This document shows positions 26,583 to 34,654 of a DNA stretch of 64,000 bases, piece by piece. The notes beneath the pieces were generated by a model. That model had not been told where the DNA came from. It did not search any database and saw only the letters and a program-made list of their open reading frames with translations. Every line of letters starts with the position of its first letter. Position 1 is the stretch's first letter. The DNA lies in contig NZ_BBZJ01000014.1 in assembly GCF_001417775.1 (NCBI RefSeq), positions 372,001 through 436,000 on the forward strand, read 5' to 3'. Position numbers and translations under genes: made by a program. The DNA is from Streptomyces sp. TP-A0356. GTDB lineage: Bacteria; Actinomycetota; Actinomycetes; Streptomycetales; Streptomycetaceae.

Positions 26583-27266
26583 ATGCTCAGGCTCATGCCC
26601 GTAGGCGACTCCATGACCATCGGCAGCGCGGGCGAACACACATGGCGCTACCGGCTGTGGCAGCACCTGTGCGCGACGTACGGCGGCCCGTGCTCGCTCG
26701 TCGGCCCGCGCGAGACGCTGTACGACAAGGCGACCGACACGCCGACGTCGTACGCCTACGCCGAGCCGGACTTCCCGCGCGCCCATCTGGCGGGCTGGGG
26801 CGAGGGCTGGGTGCACATGGCCCCCCTGATCGCCCAGGCCGTCAGGGAGACCCGGGCGGACGTACTGCTCGTCTCCCTGGGCCTGATCGACCTGGGCTTC
26901 TACACGAACGCCGAACAGACGGCGGAGAACGTACGGCGCTTCGTGGCCCAGGCCCGGACGGCCAATCCGCGCATCCGCATGGTGCTGCTGCCGGTGATCC
27001 CGAACATCCGGGCGCAGGCGGACGCCCCGTTCGCGGCCCAGGTGGAGCTCTTCAACGAACTGCTGGCCAAGACGACCGCCGACCTGGACGAGCCCGGCTC
27101 GCCGCTGCTGGCGGCCTCACTCCCGCCCTCGTACGACATCCACACGGACACCTACGACGGCACGCACCCGAACGCGAGCGGTGAACACAAGATCGCGGCG
27201 GCGTTCGCGGGGGCGATGTACGAGGGGTGGGGGCTGGGGGAGGCGTACGCGGCCGGAAGACGGTGA
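26583..27266 (+). CDS. SGNH/GDSL-type hydrolase
   Basis: 227 aa from the ATG at 26583, which follows a CATGAT box by six bases; two upstream ATGs (to 26559) are possible. Block I MPVGDSMTIG gives the catalytic Ser9, and block V DGTHPNASGEHK gives the Asp-His pair. Block III, normally GxND, reads SLGLIDLG, so the oxyanion Asn is not obvious. No signal peptide, so probably cytoplasmic. Substrate unknown: SGNH enzymes include esterases, lipases and deacetylases. The 3' end is followed after 71 bases by the aldo/keto reductase gene. Confidence 0.82.
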   Translation: MLRLMPVGDSMTIGSAGEHTWRYRLWQHLCATYGGPCSLVGPRETLYDKATDTPTSYAYAEPDFPRAHLAGWGEGWVHMAPLIAQAVRETRADVLLVSLGLIDLGFYTNAEQTAENVRRFVAQARTANPRIRMVLLPVIPNIRAQADAPFAAQVELFNELLAKTTADLDEPGSPLLAASLPPSYDIHTDTYDGTHPNASGEHKIAAAFAGAMYEGWGLGEAYAAGRR

Positions 27267-27337
27267 CCGAACCTGAAGCCGACCCGCGGCCAACTCCCCT
27301 TGCCTAGAGCGCACTCCACACCGTTGGCTAGGCAGTC

Positions 27338-28327
27338 ATGAAGTACACGCAGCTCGGACGCACAGGACTCAAGGTCAGCCGGCTCGTCCTCGGGACCATG
27401 AACTTCGGCCCGCAGACCGAGGAGGCCGACAGCCACGCGATCATGGACGCGGCGCTGGACGCGGGCATCAACTTCTTCGACACCGCCAACGTGTACGGCT
27501 GGGGCGAGAACAAGGGCCGTACCGAGAGGATCATCGGCACCTGGTTCGCCCAGGGCGGCGAGCGGCGCGACAAGGTCGTGCTCGCCACCAAGGTGTACGG
27601 CAACATGGCCCCGGACGGCGACGCCTGGCCCAACCATGACAAGCTCTCCGCCCTCAACATCCGTCGCTCGGTCGACGCCAGCCTCAAGCGGCTGGGGACC
27701 GACTACATCGACCTGTACCAGTTCCACCACATCGACCGGAGCACTCCGTTCGACGAGATCTGGCAGGCCATGGACGTGCTGGTGCAGCAGGGGAAGATCC
27801 TCTACGCGGGCTCCAGCAACTTCCCCGGCTACAAGATCGCCCAGGCCAACGAGACCGCCGCCGGGCGCGGCTCCTTGGGGCTCGTCAGCGAACAGTGCCT
27901 CTACAACCTCTACGAGCGCCGCGCCGAGATGGAGGTCATCCCGGCCGCGCGGGACTACGGGCTCGGCGTCATCCCGTGGTCGCCGCTGCACGGCGGGCTG
28001 CTGGGCGGCGTCATCAAGAAGGAGGCCGAGGGTGGACGCCGGGCGAGCGGCCGGACCGCCGACGCACTCACCGATCCCGCCGTCCGCGCCAAGATCCAGG
28101 CCTACGAGGAACTGCTGGAGAAGCACGGGCTCGAACCCGGCGAGGCCGCCCTCGCGTGGCTGCTGACCCGCCCCGGCATCACCGGCCCGATCGTCGGCCC
28201 GCGCACCGCGCAGCAGCTGGAATCGGCGCTGCGCGCGGTCGAGCTGGAGCTCTCGGAGGAGGTGCTGGCGGGCCTGGAGGAGATCTTCCCGGGCACGGGC
28301 CCGTCCCCGGAGGCATTCGCCTGGTAG
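27338..28327 (+). CDS. Aldo/keto reductase
   Basis: 329 aa NADPH-dependent TIM-barrel reductase. Catalytic tetrad visible as Asp48 and Tyr53 (NFFDTANVYG), Lys85 (VLATK) and His130 (LYQFHH). The cofactor-binding end has GPIVGPRTAQQLESAL. It is similar to the YajO/YghZ-like group that reduces aldehydes; the substrate is unknown. The gene is followed at once by a 42-bp tandem duplication and the long repeat array. Confidence 0.9.
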   Translation: MKYTQLGRTGLKVSRLVLGTMNFGPQTEEADSHAIMDAALDAGINFFDTANVYGWGENKGRTERIIGTWFAQGGERRDKVVLATKVYGNMAPDGDAWPNHDKLSALNIRRSVDASLKRLGTDYIDLYQFHHIDRSTPFDEIWQAMDVLVQQGKILYAGSSNFPGYKIAQANETAAGRGSLGLVSEQCLYNLYERRAEMEVIPAARDYGLGVIPWSPLHGGLLGGVIKKEAEGGRRASGRTADALTDPAVRAKIQAYEELLEKHGLEPGEAALAWLLTRPGITGPIVGPRTAQQLESALRAVELELSEEVLAGLEEIFPGTGPSPEAFAW

Positions 28328-28329
28328 CC

Positions 28330-28413
28330 GGTGGGGCGGCACGCGGAGCGGCCCGGCCGCGGGGCCGCGCGGGTGGGGCGGCACGCGGAGCCGCCCGGCC
28401 GCGGGGCCGCGCG
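28330..28413. repeat. 42-bp tandem duplication after the reductase gene
   Basis: GGTGGGGCGGCACGCGGAG followed by a C/G-rich palindrome occurs twice (28330-28371 and 28372-28413) with one base change. It begins three bases after the reductase TAG. Confidence 0.8.
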
Positions 28414-28559
28414 CCGAAGCCGTTGCCAGGCCGCCGCCGGCGATTCCGGGACGCGCAGGGCACGCCCGAGGGCTGAGCCACCCCGGCGGGGGTCGGCCCC
28501 GCCGGGTCGCCGGGGTCCGGGAGCCGCGCCCTGGCCGAGAACCCGGGCCCGGGCCCGGG

Positions 28560-29317
28560 GGTCGGCTGGAAGGCCGACTCCGGGCTCCGGGCGATCGGCC
28601 GGGAGGCCAGCTCCAGGCTCCGGGCGATCGGCCGGAAGGCCAGCTCCAGGCCCCGAGCGTCAGCCGCAAGGTCGGGCTTCAGGCTCCGCGTCGGCCGGAA
28701 GGCTGGCCACAGGCCCCGGGCCCGGGCGTCAGCCGCAAGGCTGGCCACAGGCCCCGAGCGTCAGCCGCAAGGCCAGCTCCGGGCTCGGGCGTCGGCCGGG
28801 AGGCCGGCTTTCAGGCTCCGGGCGTCAGCCGCAAGGCCAGCTCCAGGCCCCGAGCGTCAGCCACAAGGCCAGCTCCAGGCTCCGGGCGATCGGCCGGAAG
28901 GCCAGCTCCAGGCCCCGGGTGTCAACCGCAAGGCCGGCTTCAGGCTCCGGGCCCGGGCGTCGGCCACAAGGCCAGCTCCGGGCTCGGGCGTCGGCCGGAG
29001 GCCGGCTTTCAGGCTCCGGGCGGCAGCCGCAAGGCCAGCCACAGCCCCCGAGCGTCAGCCGCAAGGTCGGCTTCAGGCCCCGGGCGTCGGCCGGAAGGCC
29101 AACCACAGACCCCGAGCGTCGGCCACAAGGCCAACCACAGACCCCGAGCGGCAGCCGCAAGGCCAGCTCCAGGCCCCGGGCGGCAGCCGAAGCCAGCTCC
29201 AAGCTCCGAGGTCGGCAAGGCCAGCTCCAGCCTCCGGGCGGCAGCCGGAAGCCGGCTCCACGCTCCGGGCGTCGGCCGTAAGCCGGCTTCATCCGGGCTC
29301 CCGGCGTCGGCCGACAG
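28560..29317 (+). repeat. Degenerate tandem array, about 23 units of roughly 32 bp
   Basis: From 28560 to 29317 the sequence is built of about 23 units of 29-38 bases (most 32 or 33) of the form CGTCGGCCGGAAGGCCAGCT followed by CCAGGCTCCGGG. Units vary by substitutions and small indels, so no reading frame is kept. Read on the plus strand, the front of each unit can fold as GCC-loop-GGC. The loop is mostly GGAA, GCAA, GGGA or GTAA (all GNRA), less often ACAA. There are no unique spacers, so it is not CRISPR. The array fills the gap between two converging gene ends. Confidence 0.9.
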
Positions 29318-29396
29318 GTCTCAGGGACAAGAGCCAACCCGCCCGGCGGGCCTCACGACAACAGCGAACCCGCCCGGGCAGGGCGCTGGCGGTGGT

Positions 29397-29486
29397 CTAC
29401 TTGCCGACCGCCGCCGCCAGCGCCACCACCGCGAACATCAGCACGAGCACACCGGCCATGATCCGGTTACGGGTCTTCGGGTCCAC
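29397..29486 (-). CDS. 29-residue single-helix membrane peptide
   Basis: GTG at 29486 to TAG at 29397. The product, MDPKTRNRIMAGVLVLMFAV then VALAAAVGK, has a short basic head and one membrane helix. TAGTCT ends six bases before the GTG, fitting a leaderless mRNA. Clean codon use and a well-formed helix argue that it is real, and I have an impression of similar tiny proteins in other Streptomyces genomes. Function unknown. It precedes the repeat array and follows the phosphodiesterase gene end on the other side by 24 bases. Confidence 0.65.
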   Translation of the reverse strand: MDPKTRNRIMAGVLVLMFAVVALAAAVGK

Positions 29487-29509
29487 GTACCGAGACTAAC
29501 CGGCCCTCA

Positions 29510-30082
29510 TCACCCGTCCGCGCCGAGCCCCCACCGCTCCACCGTCTCGTGCCGCGGCTGCTCACCCGCCACCCCCGACCTCGGCAGCCGACTGCGTACC
29601 AGGCACAGCTCGTCGACCGTCCACTCCTGCCCCACGAACGCGTCCAGCGCCGTGACGTAGGGCCGGAAGTCCGCGGAACCCCGGTTGCTGCGGGCCAGCG
29701 TCAGATGCGGACGGTAGCGGCGGTGCTCCCCCGTCTCCACCCCCGCCTTCCGGCCCGCGGACTCCGCGCGGTCGGCGAGCAGCCGCATCGCCGCGACATC
29801 GCCGGACGCCCCCACCCACAGCGCCCGTCCGCCGAAGTGTCCGCCCCGGCACAGGGACAGCGGAAACGGCTCGGTGCGCCGGGCCGCCCGCGACAGCCGC
29901 TCCGAGAGGTCCGGTACCACGTCTTCCGCCACCTCGCCGTAGAAGGCGAGTGTGAAGTGCCAGGCCGGCCGTTCCGTCCAGCGCAGCCCCCGGGCCCCCG
30001 GCATCCCCTCCAACTCGTGTACGACCGAGGCGAGTTCACGGATCGCGTCCGGGGGTGGCAGCACCGCGGCGAAGAGTCTCAT
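29510..30082 (-). CDS. thpR: RNA 2',3'-cyclic phosphodiesterase (LigT-like)
   Basis: 190 aa 2H phosphoesterase. Two HxT motifs, HFTLAF (His42) and HLTLAR (His126), form the active site that opens 2',3'-cyclic phosphates and can reversibly join 2'-5' RNA ends. The start MRLFAAVLPPPDAIREL is typical. Length matches the family. The gene stands alone, with about 150 bases separating it from the MFS gene end. Confidence 0.93.
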   Translation of the reverse strand: MRLFAAVLPPPDAIRELASVVHELEGMPGARGLRWTERPAWHFTLAFYGEVAEDVVPDLSERLSRAARRTEPFPLSLCRGGHFGGRALWVGASGDVAAMRLLADRAESAGRKAGVETGEHRRYRPHLTLARSNRGSADFRPYVTALDAFVGQEWTVDELCLVRSRLPRSGVAGEQPRHETVERWGLGADG

Positions 30083-30229
30083 GACGTCACCCTTCCAGGG
30101 AACGGATCACGCGGCCAACGGCCATCAGACCCAGGCCTTCACCGTCGGGGACGACCGGTGGCCCGGACAGGTGCCGGCGCGCCGCGTGTGAGCCGCGCCG
30201 GGGGCGCCCCGTGGGCGCCCCCTACCCGG

Positions 30230-31687
30230 TCACACCGACACGGGCGCCGACCGCGCCGGCTGCTCCAGCCGCTCACGCGGCACGAACCGCACCCGGGGGT
30301 GCCCCTGGTGCCAGCCCACGGCGAGGCGCAGACCGCCGGACCGGGCCAGGATCAGACCGATGGTCACGGCCGCCGCCGCCGAGACCAGTCCGCCCGCGGC
30401 GAAGCCGACCCGGGCGCCGTACGCGTCCGTGATCCAGCCGACCACCGGCGCTCCCAGCGGCGTACCGCCCATGAAGACCATCATGAACAGGGCTATGACG
30501 CGGCCGCGCATCGCAGGGTCCGTGCCCATCTGGACGGCCGTGTTCGCCGTGACGTTCACCGTCAGGCCGAAGATCCCTATCGGGACCATGAGCAGCGAGA
30601 ACAGCCACAGCGACGGGGCGCCGGCCGCCACGATCTCCAGCGCGCCGAAGAGGGCCGCCGCCGCGATCAGCACGCGCAGCCGGGCCGTGCCGCGGCGGGC
30701 GGCGAGCAGCGCGCCGGTCAGTGAGCCGAGCGCCATCAGCGTGTTGAAGAGGCTGTAGGCACCGGCGCCCGCGTGGAAGACGTCGTCCGCGTACGCCGAC
30801 AGCCAGACCGGGAAGTTGAAGCCGAAGGTGCCGATGAAGCCGACCAGGACGATCGGCCAGATCAGCTCCGGGTGCCCGGCGACATAGCGCAGGCCCTCGC
30901 GGAGCTGGCCCTTGCCGCGCGGGGCGCGTTCCACGACGTGCAGCTCCCGGGCGCGCATCAGCAGCAGGCCGGCGACGGGGGCGAGGAAGGACAGGCCGTT
31001 GAGCAGGAAGGCCCAGCCCGTGCCGACGCCGGTGATCAGGACGCCGGCCACCGCGGGACCGACCAGACGGGCGGACTGGAAGTTCGCCGAGTTCAGGCTG
31101 ACCGCGTTCTGGAGCTGCCGGGGGCCGACCATCTCGGAGACGAAGGACTGGCGGGCCGGGTTGTCGACGACCGTGGCCAGTCCGACGGCGAAGGCCGCCA
31201 GGTATACGTGCCAGACCTGGACATCGCCGGAGAGGGTCAGGAATGCCAGGACGAGGCCCGTGGCGCCCATCGCCGACTGGGTGACCAGCAGGGTCGGGCG
31301 CTTGGGAAGGCGGTCGACGAGGACACCGCCGTAGAGGCCGAAGAGCAGCATCGGCAGGAACTGCAGCGCCGTGGTGACACCGACGGCGGTGGAGGAGCCG
31401 GTCAGGCTCAGCACCAGCCAGTCCTGGGCGATGCGCTGCATCCAGGTGCCGGTGTTGGAGACGACCTGGCCGAGGAAGAAGAGCCGGTAGTTGCGAACGC
31501 GCAGGGAGCTGAACATCGAGGACGGGCGGGGCTCGACCGCCTCGGCGGATGCGGGCCCCCGCGCAGACGTGAGGGTGGGGTGGGGCCGGGTCGGACGGGT
31601 CTCGTGGGCAGACGGGGCGTCGTGGGTGGACGGGGAGTCGTGGGTGGCTGGTGCGGGGGCGGAAGCTGCTCCGGGTCCCGAACTCAA
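30230..31687 (-). CDS. MFS transporter (drug-exporter type, MarR-linked)
   Basis: 485 aa from a TTG at 31687 with GGAGG eight bases upstream; no ATG is suitably placed until MFSSLRVRNYRLFFLGQVVS about 50 codons in, which is the alternative start. Twelve membrane helices, MFS motif A GGVLVDRLPKRPTLL between helices 2 and 3. It resembles enterobactin/multidrug MFS members (DHA3 group). The N-terminal 50 residues are Ser/Thr/Pro-rich. It lies downstream of marR with a 22-bp tandem duplication in the gap, so it is likely co-transcribed and under MarR control. Confidence 0.88.
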   Translation of the reverse strand: MSSGPGAASAPAPATHDSPSTHDAPSAHETRPTRPHPTLTSARGPASAEAVEPRPSSMFSSLRVRNYRLFFLGQVVSNTGTWMQRIAQDWLVLSLTGSSTAVGVTTALQFLPMLLFGLYGGVLVDRLPKRPTLLVTQSAMGATGLVLAFLTLSGDVQVWHVYLAAFAVGLATVVDNPARQSFVSEMVGPRQLQNAVSLNSANFQSARLVGPAVAGVLITGVGTGWAFLLNGLSFLAPVAGLLLMRARELHVVERAPRGKGQLREGLRYVAGHPELIWPIVLVGFIGTFGFNFPVWLSAYADDVFHAGAGAYSLFNTLMALGSLTGALLAARRGTARLRVLIAAAALFGALEIVAAGAPSLWLFSLLMVPIGIFGLTVNVTANTAVQMGTDPAMRGRVIALFMMVFMGGTPLGAPVVGWITDAYGARVGFAAGGLVSAAAAVTIGLILARSGGLRLAVGWHQGHPRVRFVPRERLEQPARSAPVSV

Positions 31688-31698
31688 AGGGGTTCGCC

Positions 31699-31742
31699 TC
31701 CTTGCGATGACGGCTTCGTATCCTTGCGATGACGGCTTCGTA
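31699..31742. repeat. Exact 22-bp tandem duplication between marR and the MFS gene
   Basis: TCCTTGCGATGACGGCTTCG then TA occurs twice without a change (31699-31720, 31721-31742). The right-most bases of the minus-strand MFS ribosome site lie in it, so the duplication may have copied a translation signal. Confidence 0.85.
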
Positions 31743-31784
31743 CGTACGCGGGCGTGGGCCGCGCCGGTCAGGGATGTGCCCCGG

Positions 31785-32222
31785 TCACAGGTGCGCGAGC
31801 TTCTCCAGCACGGGGGCGGCGGCGCGGAGTTTCGCCCACTCGTCCTCGTCCAGGGCCTCGACCAGTCCGGCAAGGAAGGCGTTCCGCTTGCGGCGGCTCT
31901 CCTCGAGCATCGCCTCGGCCCGCTCGGTCTGCGTGACCACCTTCTGACGCCGGTCCTCCGGGTGCGGCTCCAGCCTGACCAGGCCCTTGCTCTCCAGCAG
32001 CGCCACGATGCGGGTCATCGAGGGCGGCTGGACGTGCTCCTTGCGGGCGAGCTCGCCCGGGGTGGCGGAGCCGCAGCGGGCCAGCGTGCCGAGCACCGAC
32101 ATCTCGGTGGGGCTCAGCGACTCGTCGACCCGCTGGTGCTTGAGTCGGCGCGACAGGCGCATCACAGCGGAGCGCAGAGCGTTCACGGCGGCAGCGTCGT
32201 CGCCATGGGTCAGGTCAACCAT
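31785..32222 (-). CDS. MarR-family transcriptional regulator
   Basis: 145 aa winged-helix regulator: LSPTEMSVLGTLARCGSATP, ELARKEHVQPPSMTRIVALL (recognition helix) and SKGLVRLEPHPEDRRQKVVT (wing). The start codon at 32222 follows TACCCT by seven bases, so the mRNA is probably leaderless. The box lies inside a nested dyad (32226-32255), indicating autoregulation. The neighbour it probably controls is the MFS exporter gene downstream. Ligand unknown. Confidence 0.93.
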   Translation of the reverse strand: MVDLTHGDDAAAVNALRSAVMRLSRRLKHQRVDESLSPTEMSVLGTLARCGSATPGELARKEHVQPPSMTRIVALLESKGLVRLEPHPEDRRQKVVTQTERAEAMLEESRRKRNAFLAGLVEALDEDEWAKLRAAAPVLEKLAHL

Positions 32223-32225
32223 GCT

Positions 32226-32255
32226 CTTTAGGGTAACTCATTACTTTCCCTAAAG
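32226..32255 (-). promoter_or_regulatory. Nested dyad at the marR promoter
   Basis: CTTTAGGG (32226-32233) and CCCTAAAG (32248-32255) are a perfect 8-base pair. Between them GTAA-CTCA-TTAC (32233-32244) is a second dyad. The -10 box TACCCT lies within the left arm, so a bound MarR dimer would block the polymerase. Confidence 0.72.
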
Positions 32256-32342
32256 ACCACTGGAGCGTGACGCCCCACGGGTGACTCCGGCCACTGCGGG
32301 CCCGCGTTCCCGGGCTCCTCCGGGAAATTCCCGAGCTGCACC

Positions 32343-32362
32343 TATCACCCATATGAGTGATA
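32343..32362. promoter_or_regulatory. 20-bp palindrome upstream of the RHH gene
   Basis: TATCAC-C-CATATG-A-GTGATA matches its reverse complement at 18 of 20 positions. It lies 53 bases upstream of the RHH start and stands out in a GC-rich region. It is a likely operator, either for the RHH protein itself or for a regulator encoded elsewhere. Confidence 0.65.
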
Positions 32363-32414
32363 TAGCGGCGGAACGTGACGCCCCGCCCGCCCGGGTACGG
32401 CGACCCTCGTAGGC

Positions 32415-32597
32415 ATGGGGACCAACGTGCTCAGCGTGCGGATAGACAGGGAGCTGCTGGAGCGGCTCCGGCACCATGCCGCCAGAAGAGGAATGAGCGT
32501 CCAGGACTATGTCGTCCGGACGCTCATTCGGGATGACTTCGACGAGCGGTTCCAGGCCGCCGTCGAGGAGACAGAGAGGTTCTACGGGGTCACCTGA
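32415..32597 (+). CDS. Ribbon-helix-helix (CopG/Arc-type) DNA-binding protein
   Basis: 60 aa. The strand NVLSVRIDRELLERLRHHAA and the helix MSVQDYVVRTLIRD are the RHH fold (residues 4-40). The tail DERFQAAVEETERFYGVT is the kind that binds a toxin or makes contacts between dimers. RHH proteins of this size are often antitoxins, but no toxin gene follows: the next gene is on the other strand. It has no strong ribosome site, and the ATG may be at the mRNA 5' end. Confidence 0.82.
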   Translation: MGTNVLSVRIDRELLERLRHHAARRGMSVQDYVVRTLIRDDFDERFQAAVEETERFYGVT

Positions 32598-32720
32598 CCC
32601 CGACGGATCGGATGACCCCGGCGGGATCGGATGACCCCCGCGGGATCAGGTGACCCCCGCGGAATCAGGTGCCCACAGCGGATCAGGTCAGGCCCAGAGC
32701 CCGCATCAGGTGAGGCCCAG
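32598..32720. repeat. Tandem repeats between the RHH gene and the AzgA gene end
   Basis: About six imperfect 20-23 base units built on GGATCAGGTGACCCCCGCG (plus strand). On the minus strand the AzgA gene ends CTG ATG CCG GCG CTG GGC CTC ACC TGA, and the next 23 bases repeat that end with few changes, including a second TGA. It is another expanded gene terminus. Confidence 0.7.
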
Positions 32721-34157
32721 CGCCGGCATCAGGTAGTAGAAGGCGAAGACCGCCGCCACCACGTACATCGGGACCGGGACCTCACGGCCGCGCCCGGCCG
32801 CCAGGCGCAGGGCCGCGAAGGTGATGAAGCCCATGCCGATCCCGTTCGTGATCGAGTACGTGAACGGCATCATCATCATCGTCACGAAGGCCGGGATCGC
32901 GATCGTGTGGTCCGCCCAGTCGATCTCCCTGACCGAGTTGGACAGGATCAGGAAGCCGACCGCGACCAGCGCCGGGGTGGCCGCCTGTGACGGGACCATC
33001 GTGGCGACCGGGGTGAGCAAGAGGGCCGCCGCGAAGAGGGCACCGGTGACGACGTTCGCGAAGCCCGTGCGCGCACCCTCGCCGACGCCCGCCGTGGACT
33101 CCACGAAGCAGGTGGTGGCCGAGGAGGAGCTGGCACCGCCCGCCGCGACGGCGATGCCGTCCACGAAGAGCACCTTGTTGATGCCGGGCATGTTGCCCTC
33201 GGCGTCGGTCAGCTTGGCCTCGTCGCTGATGCCCATGATCGTGCCCATCGCGTCGAAGAAGGACGACAGCAGGACCGTGAAGACGAAGAGGATTCCGGTC
33301 AGCACGCCGACCTTGCCGAAGCCGCCGAACAGGCTGACCTTGCCGATCAGGCCGAAGTCGGGGGTGGCGACCGGGTTACCCGGCCACTTCGGGACGGTCA
33401 GACCCCACGTGGGGATCTTGGCGACCGCGTTGAGGACGAGTGCGAGGACCGTCATCGTGACGATCGAGATCAGGATCGCGCCCGGCACCTTGCGGACGAT
33501 CAGCGCGAAGGTGAGCAGCGTGCCGAGGATGAACACCAGGACCGGCCAGCCGTTGAGGTGGCCGTCGGCGCCGAGCTGGAGGGGGACCGTGGTCTGCGCG
33601 ATGTCCGGGATACGGGTGACGAAGCCGGAGTCCACCAGACCGATCAGCATGATGAACAGGCCGATGCCGATCGAGATGCCCTTGCGCAGGCCGAGCGGCA
33701 CGGCGTTCATCACGCGCTCACGTAGACCGGTGGCGACCAGCACCATCACCAAGAAGCCGGCGAGGACGACCATGCCCATCGCGTCCGGCCACGACATGCG
33801 CGGGGCGAGCTGGAGCGCGACGACCGTGTTCACACCGAGACCGGCGGCGAGCGCGATCGGGACATTGCCGATCACACCCATGAGCAGGGTGGTGAAGGCG
33901 GCGGTCAGGGCGGTCGCGGTGACCAGCTGGCCATGGTCGAGGTGGTGCCCGTACATGTCCTTCGCGCTACCGAGGATGATCGGATTCAGCACGATGATGT
34001 ACGCCATCGCAAAGAAGGTGGCGAAACCGCCACGGATCTCACGCGACAGCGTGCTGCCCCGCTCGGAGATCTTGAAGTAGCGGTCGAGGGCGCCGGACGC
34101 GGGCCGGCTACCCGGCTGCTGCGGGGCGGAGGCCTTGGCGGGGGCCGAGGTGGGCAT
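32706..34157 (-). CDS. AzgA-type NCS2 purine permease
   Basis: 483 aa from the ATG at 34157 with GAGG six bases upstream. After a Pro/Ala-rich head comes YFKISERGSTLSREIRGGFA and twelve or more membrane helices. NPIILGSAKD, AAGLGVNTVVAL and the SSSSATTCFVESTAGVGEGA substrate-site loop are typical of AzgA/PbuG hypoxanthine-guanine permeases. Likely a proton-coupled importer of hypoxanthine, guanine or adenine. It stands alone, divergent from the DUF2530 gene. Confidence 0.9.
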   Translation of the reverse strand: MPTSAPAKASAPQQPGSRPASGALDRYFKISERGSTLSREIRGGFATFFAMAYIIVLNPIILGSAKDMYGHHLDHGQLVTATALTAAFTTLLMGVIGNVPIALAAGLGVNTVVALQLAPRMSWPDAMGMVVLAGFLVMVLVATGLRERVMNAVPLGLRKGISIGIGLFIMLIGLVDSGFVTRIPDIAQTTVPLQLGADGHLNGWPVLVFILGTLLTFALIVRKVPGAILISIVTMTVLALVLNAVAKIPTWGLTVPKWPGNPVATPDFGLIGKVSLFGGFGKVGVLTGILFVFTVLLSSFFDAMGTIMGISDEAKLTDAEGNMPGINKVLFVDGIAVAAGGASSSSATTCFVESTAGVGEGARTGFANVVTGALFAAALLLTPVATMVPSQAATPALVAVGFLILSNSVREIDWADHTIAIPAFVTMMMMPFTYSITNGIGMGFITFAALRLAAGRGREVPVPMYVVAAVFAFYYLMPALGLT

Positions 34158-34399
34158 GCGGGACCTCAATGGTGCGCGGGGGATCGTGGACAAACGTGAT
34201 CGAGTCTCGCCTTCGCCTGATCACCAACAGGTTCCCCCATACGTCTGTTGGTGTTTCGTACGAATACAAATGGCCAGACTCGAACAGTTTCAGTATGAAC
34301 ATATAAGGCGCAGATCGCTATCTCCGCGCGTAGACCCTTGGCGCACAAGGCACCCGGGGTCCTCACCGGTCCCGCACGATCCCCTCGTAAGCTGTGCGC

Positions 34400-34654
34400 A
34401 TGGCGAAGTGGACCCCCAGACACGAGGCGCCGGAGCCCCTTGAGGGCCCCGTGGTCGCCACCATCACCGGCGGCACGATCCTCTGGTTCGTCCTCTTCCT
34501 CGCCCAGCTGCCGTTCTACGGCTGGTTCGCCGAGCACGGACACACCTGGTGGCTGTGGACGTGCCTGGCGGGCGGAGGCCTCGGCTGCATCGGGATCTGG
34601 TACGTACGCAGGCGGGACGCGGCGATCAAGCGGGCCGCGGCCGCCGAGCGGTAG
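34400..34654 (+). CDS. DUF2530 small membrane protein
   Basis: 84 aa from the ATG at 34400. TAAGCT ends six bases before it, so the mRNA may be leaderless; a GTG two codons earlier is less likely. Two membrane helices (ATITGGTILWFVLFLAQLPF and WWLWTCLAGGGLGCIGIWYV) and an Arg-rich end. I recall DUF2530 proteins beside AzgA permease genes in Streptomyces, as here (divergent, 242 bases apart). Function unknown. Confidence 0.83.
   Translation: MAKWTPRHEAPEPLEGPVVATITGGTILWFVLFLAQLPFYGWFAEHGHTWWLWTCLAGGGLGCIGIWYVRRRDAAIKRAAAAER

Noticed and set aside
28331..29281. Open frame of 316 codons across the repeat array, plus several minus-strand frames there
   Set aside because: Repeat units are 29-38 bases with indels, so the frame is not kept between units; absence of stops is explained by GC richness. 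No ribosome site or homologous protein pattern.
28560..29317. CRISPR-like array
   Set aside because: The whole unit repeats; there are no unique spacers between conserved repeats and no cas genes in the window.
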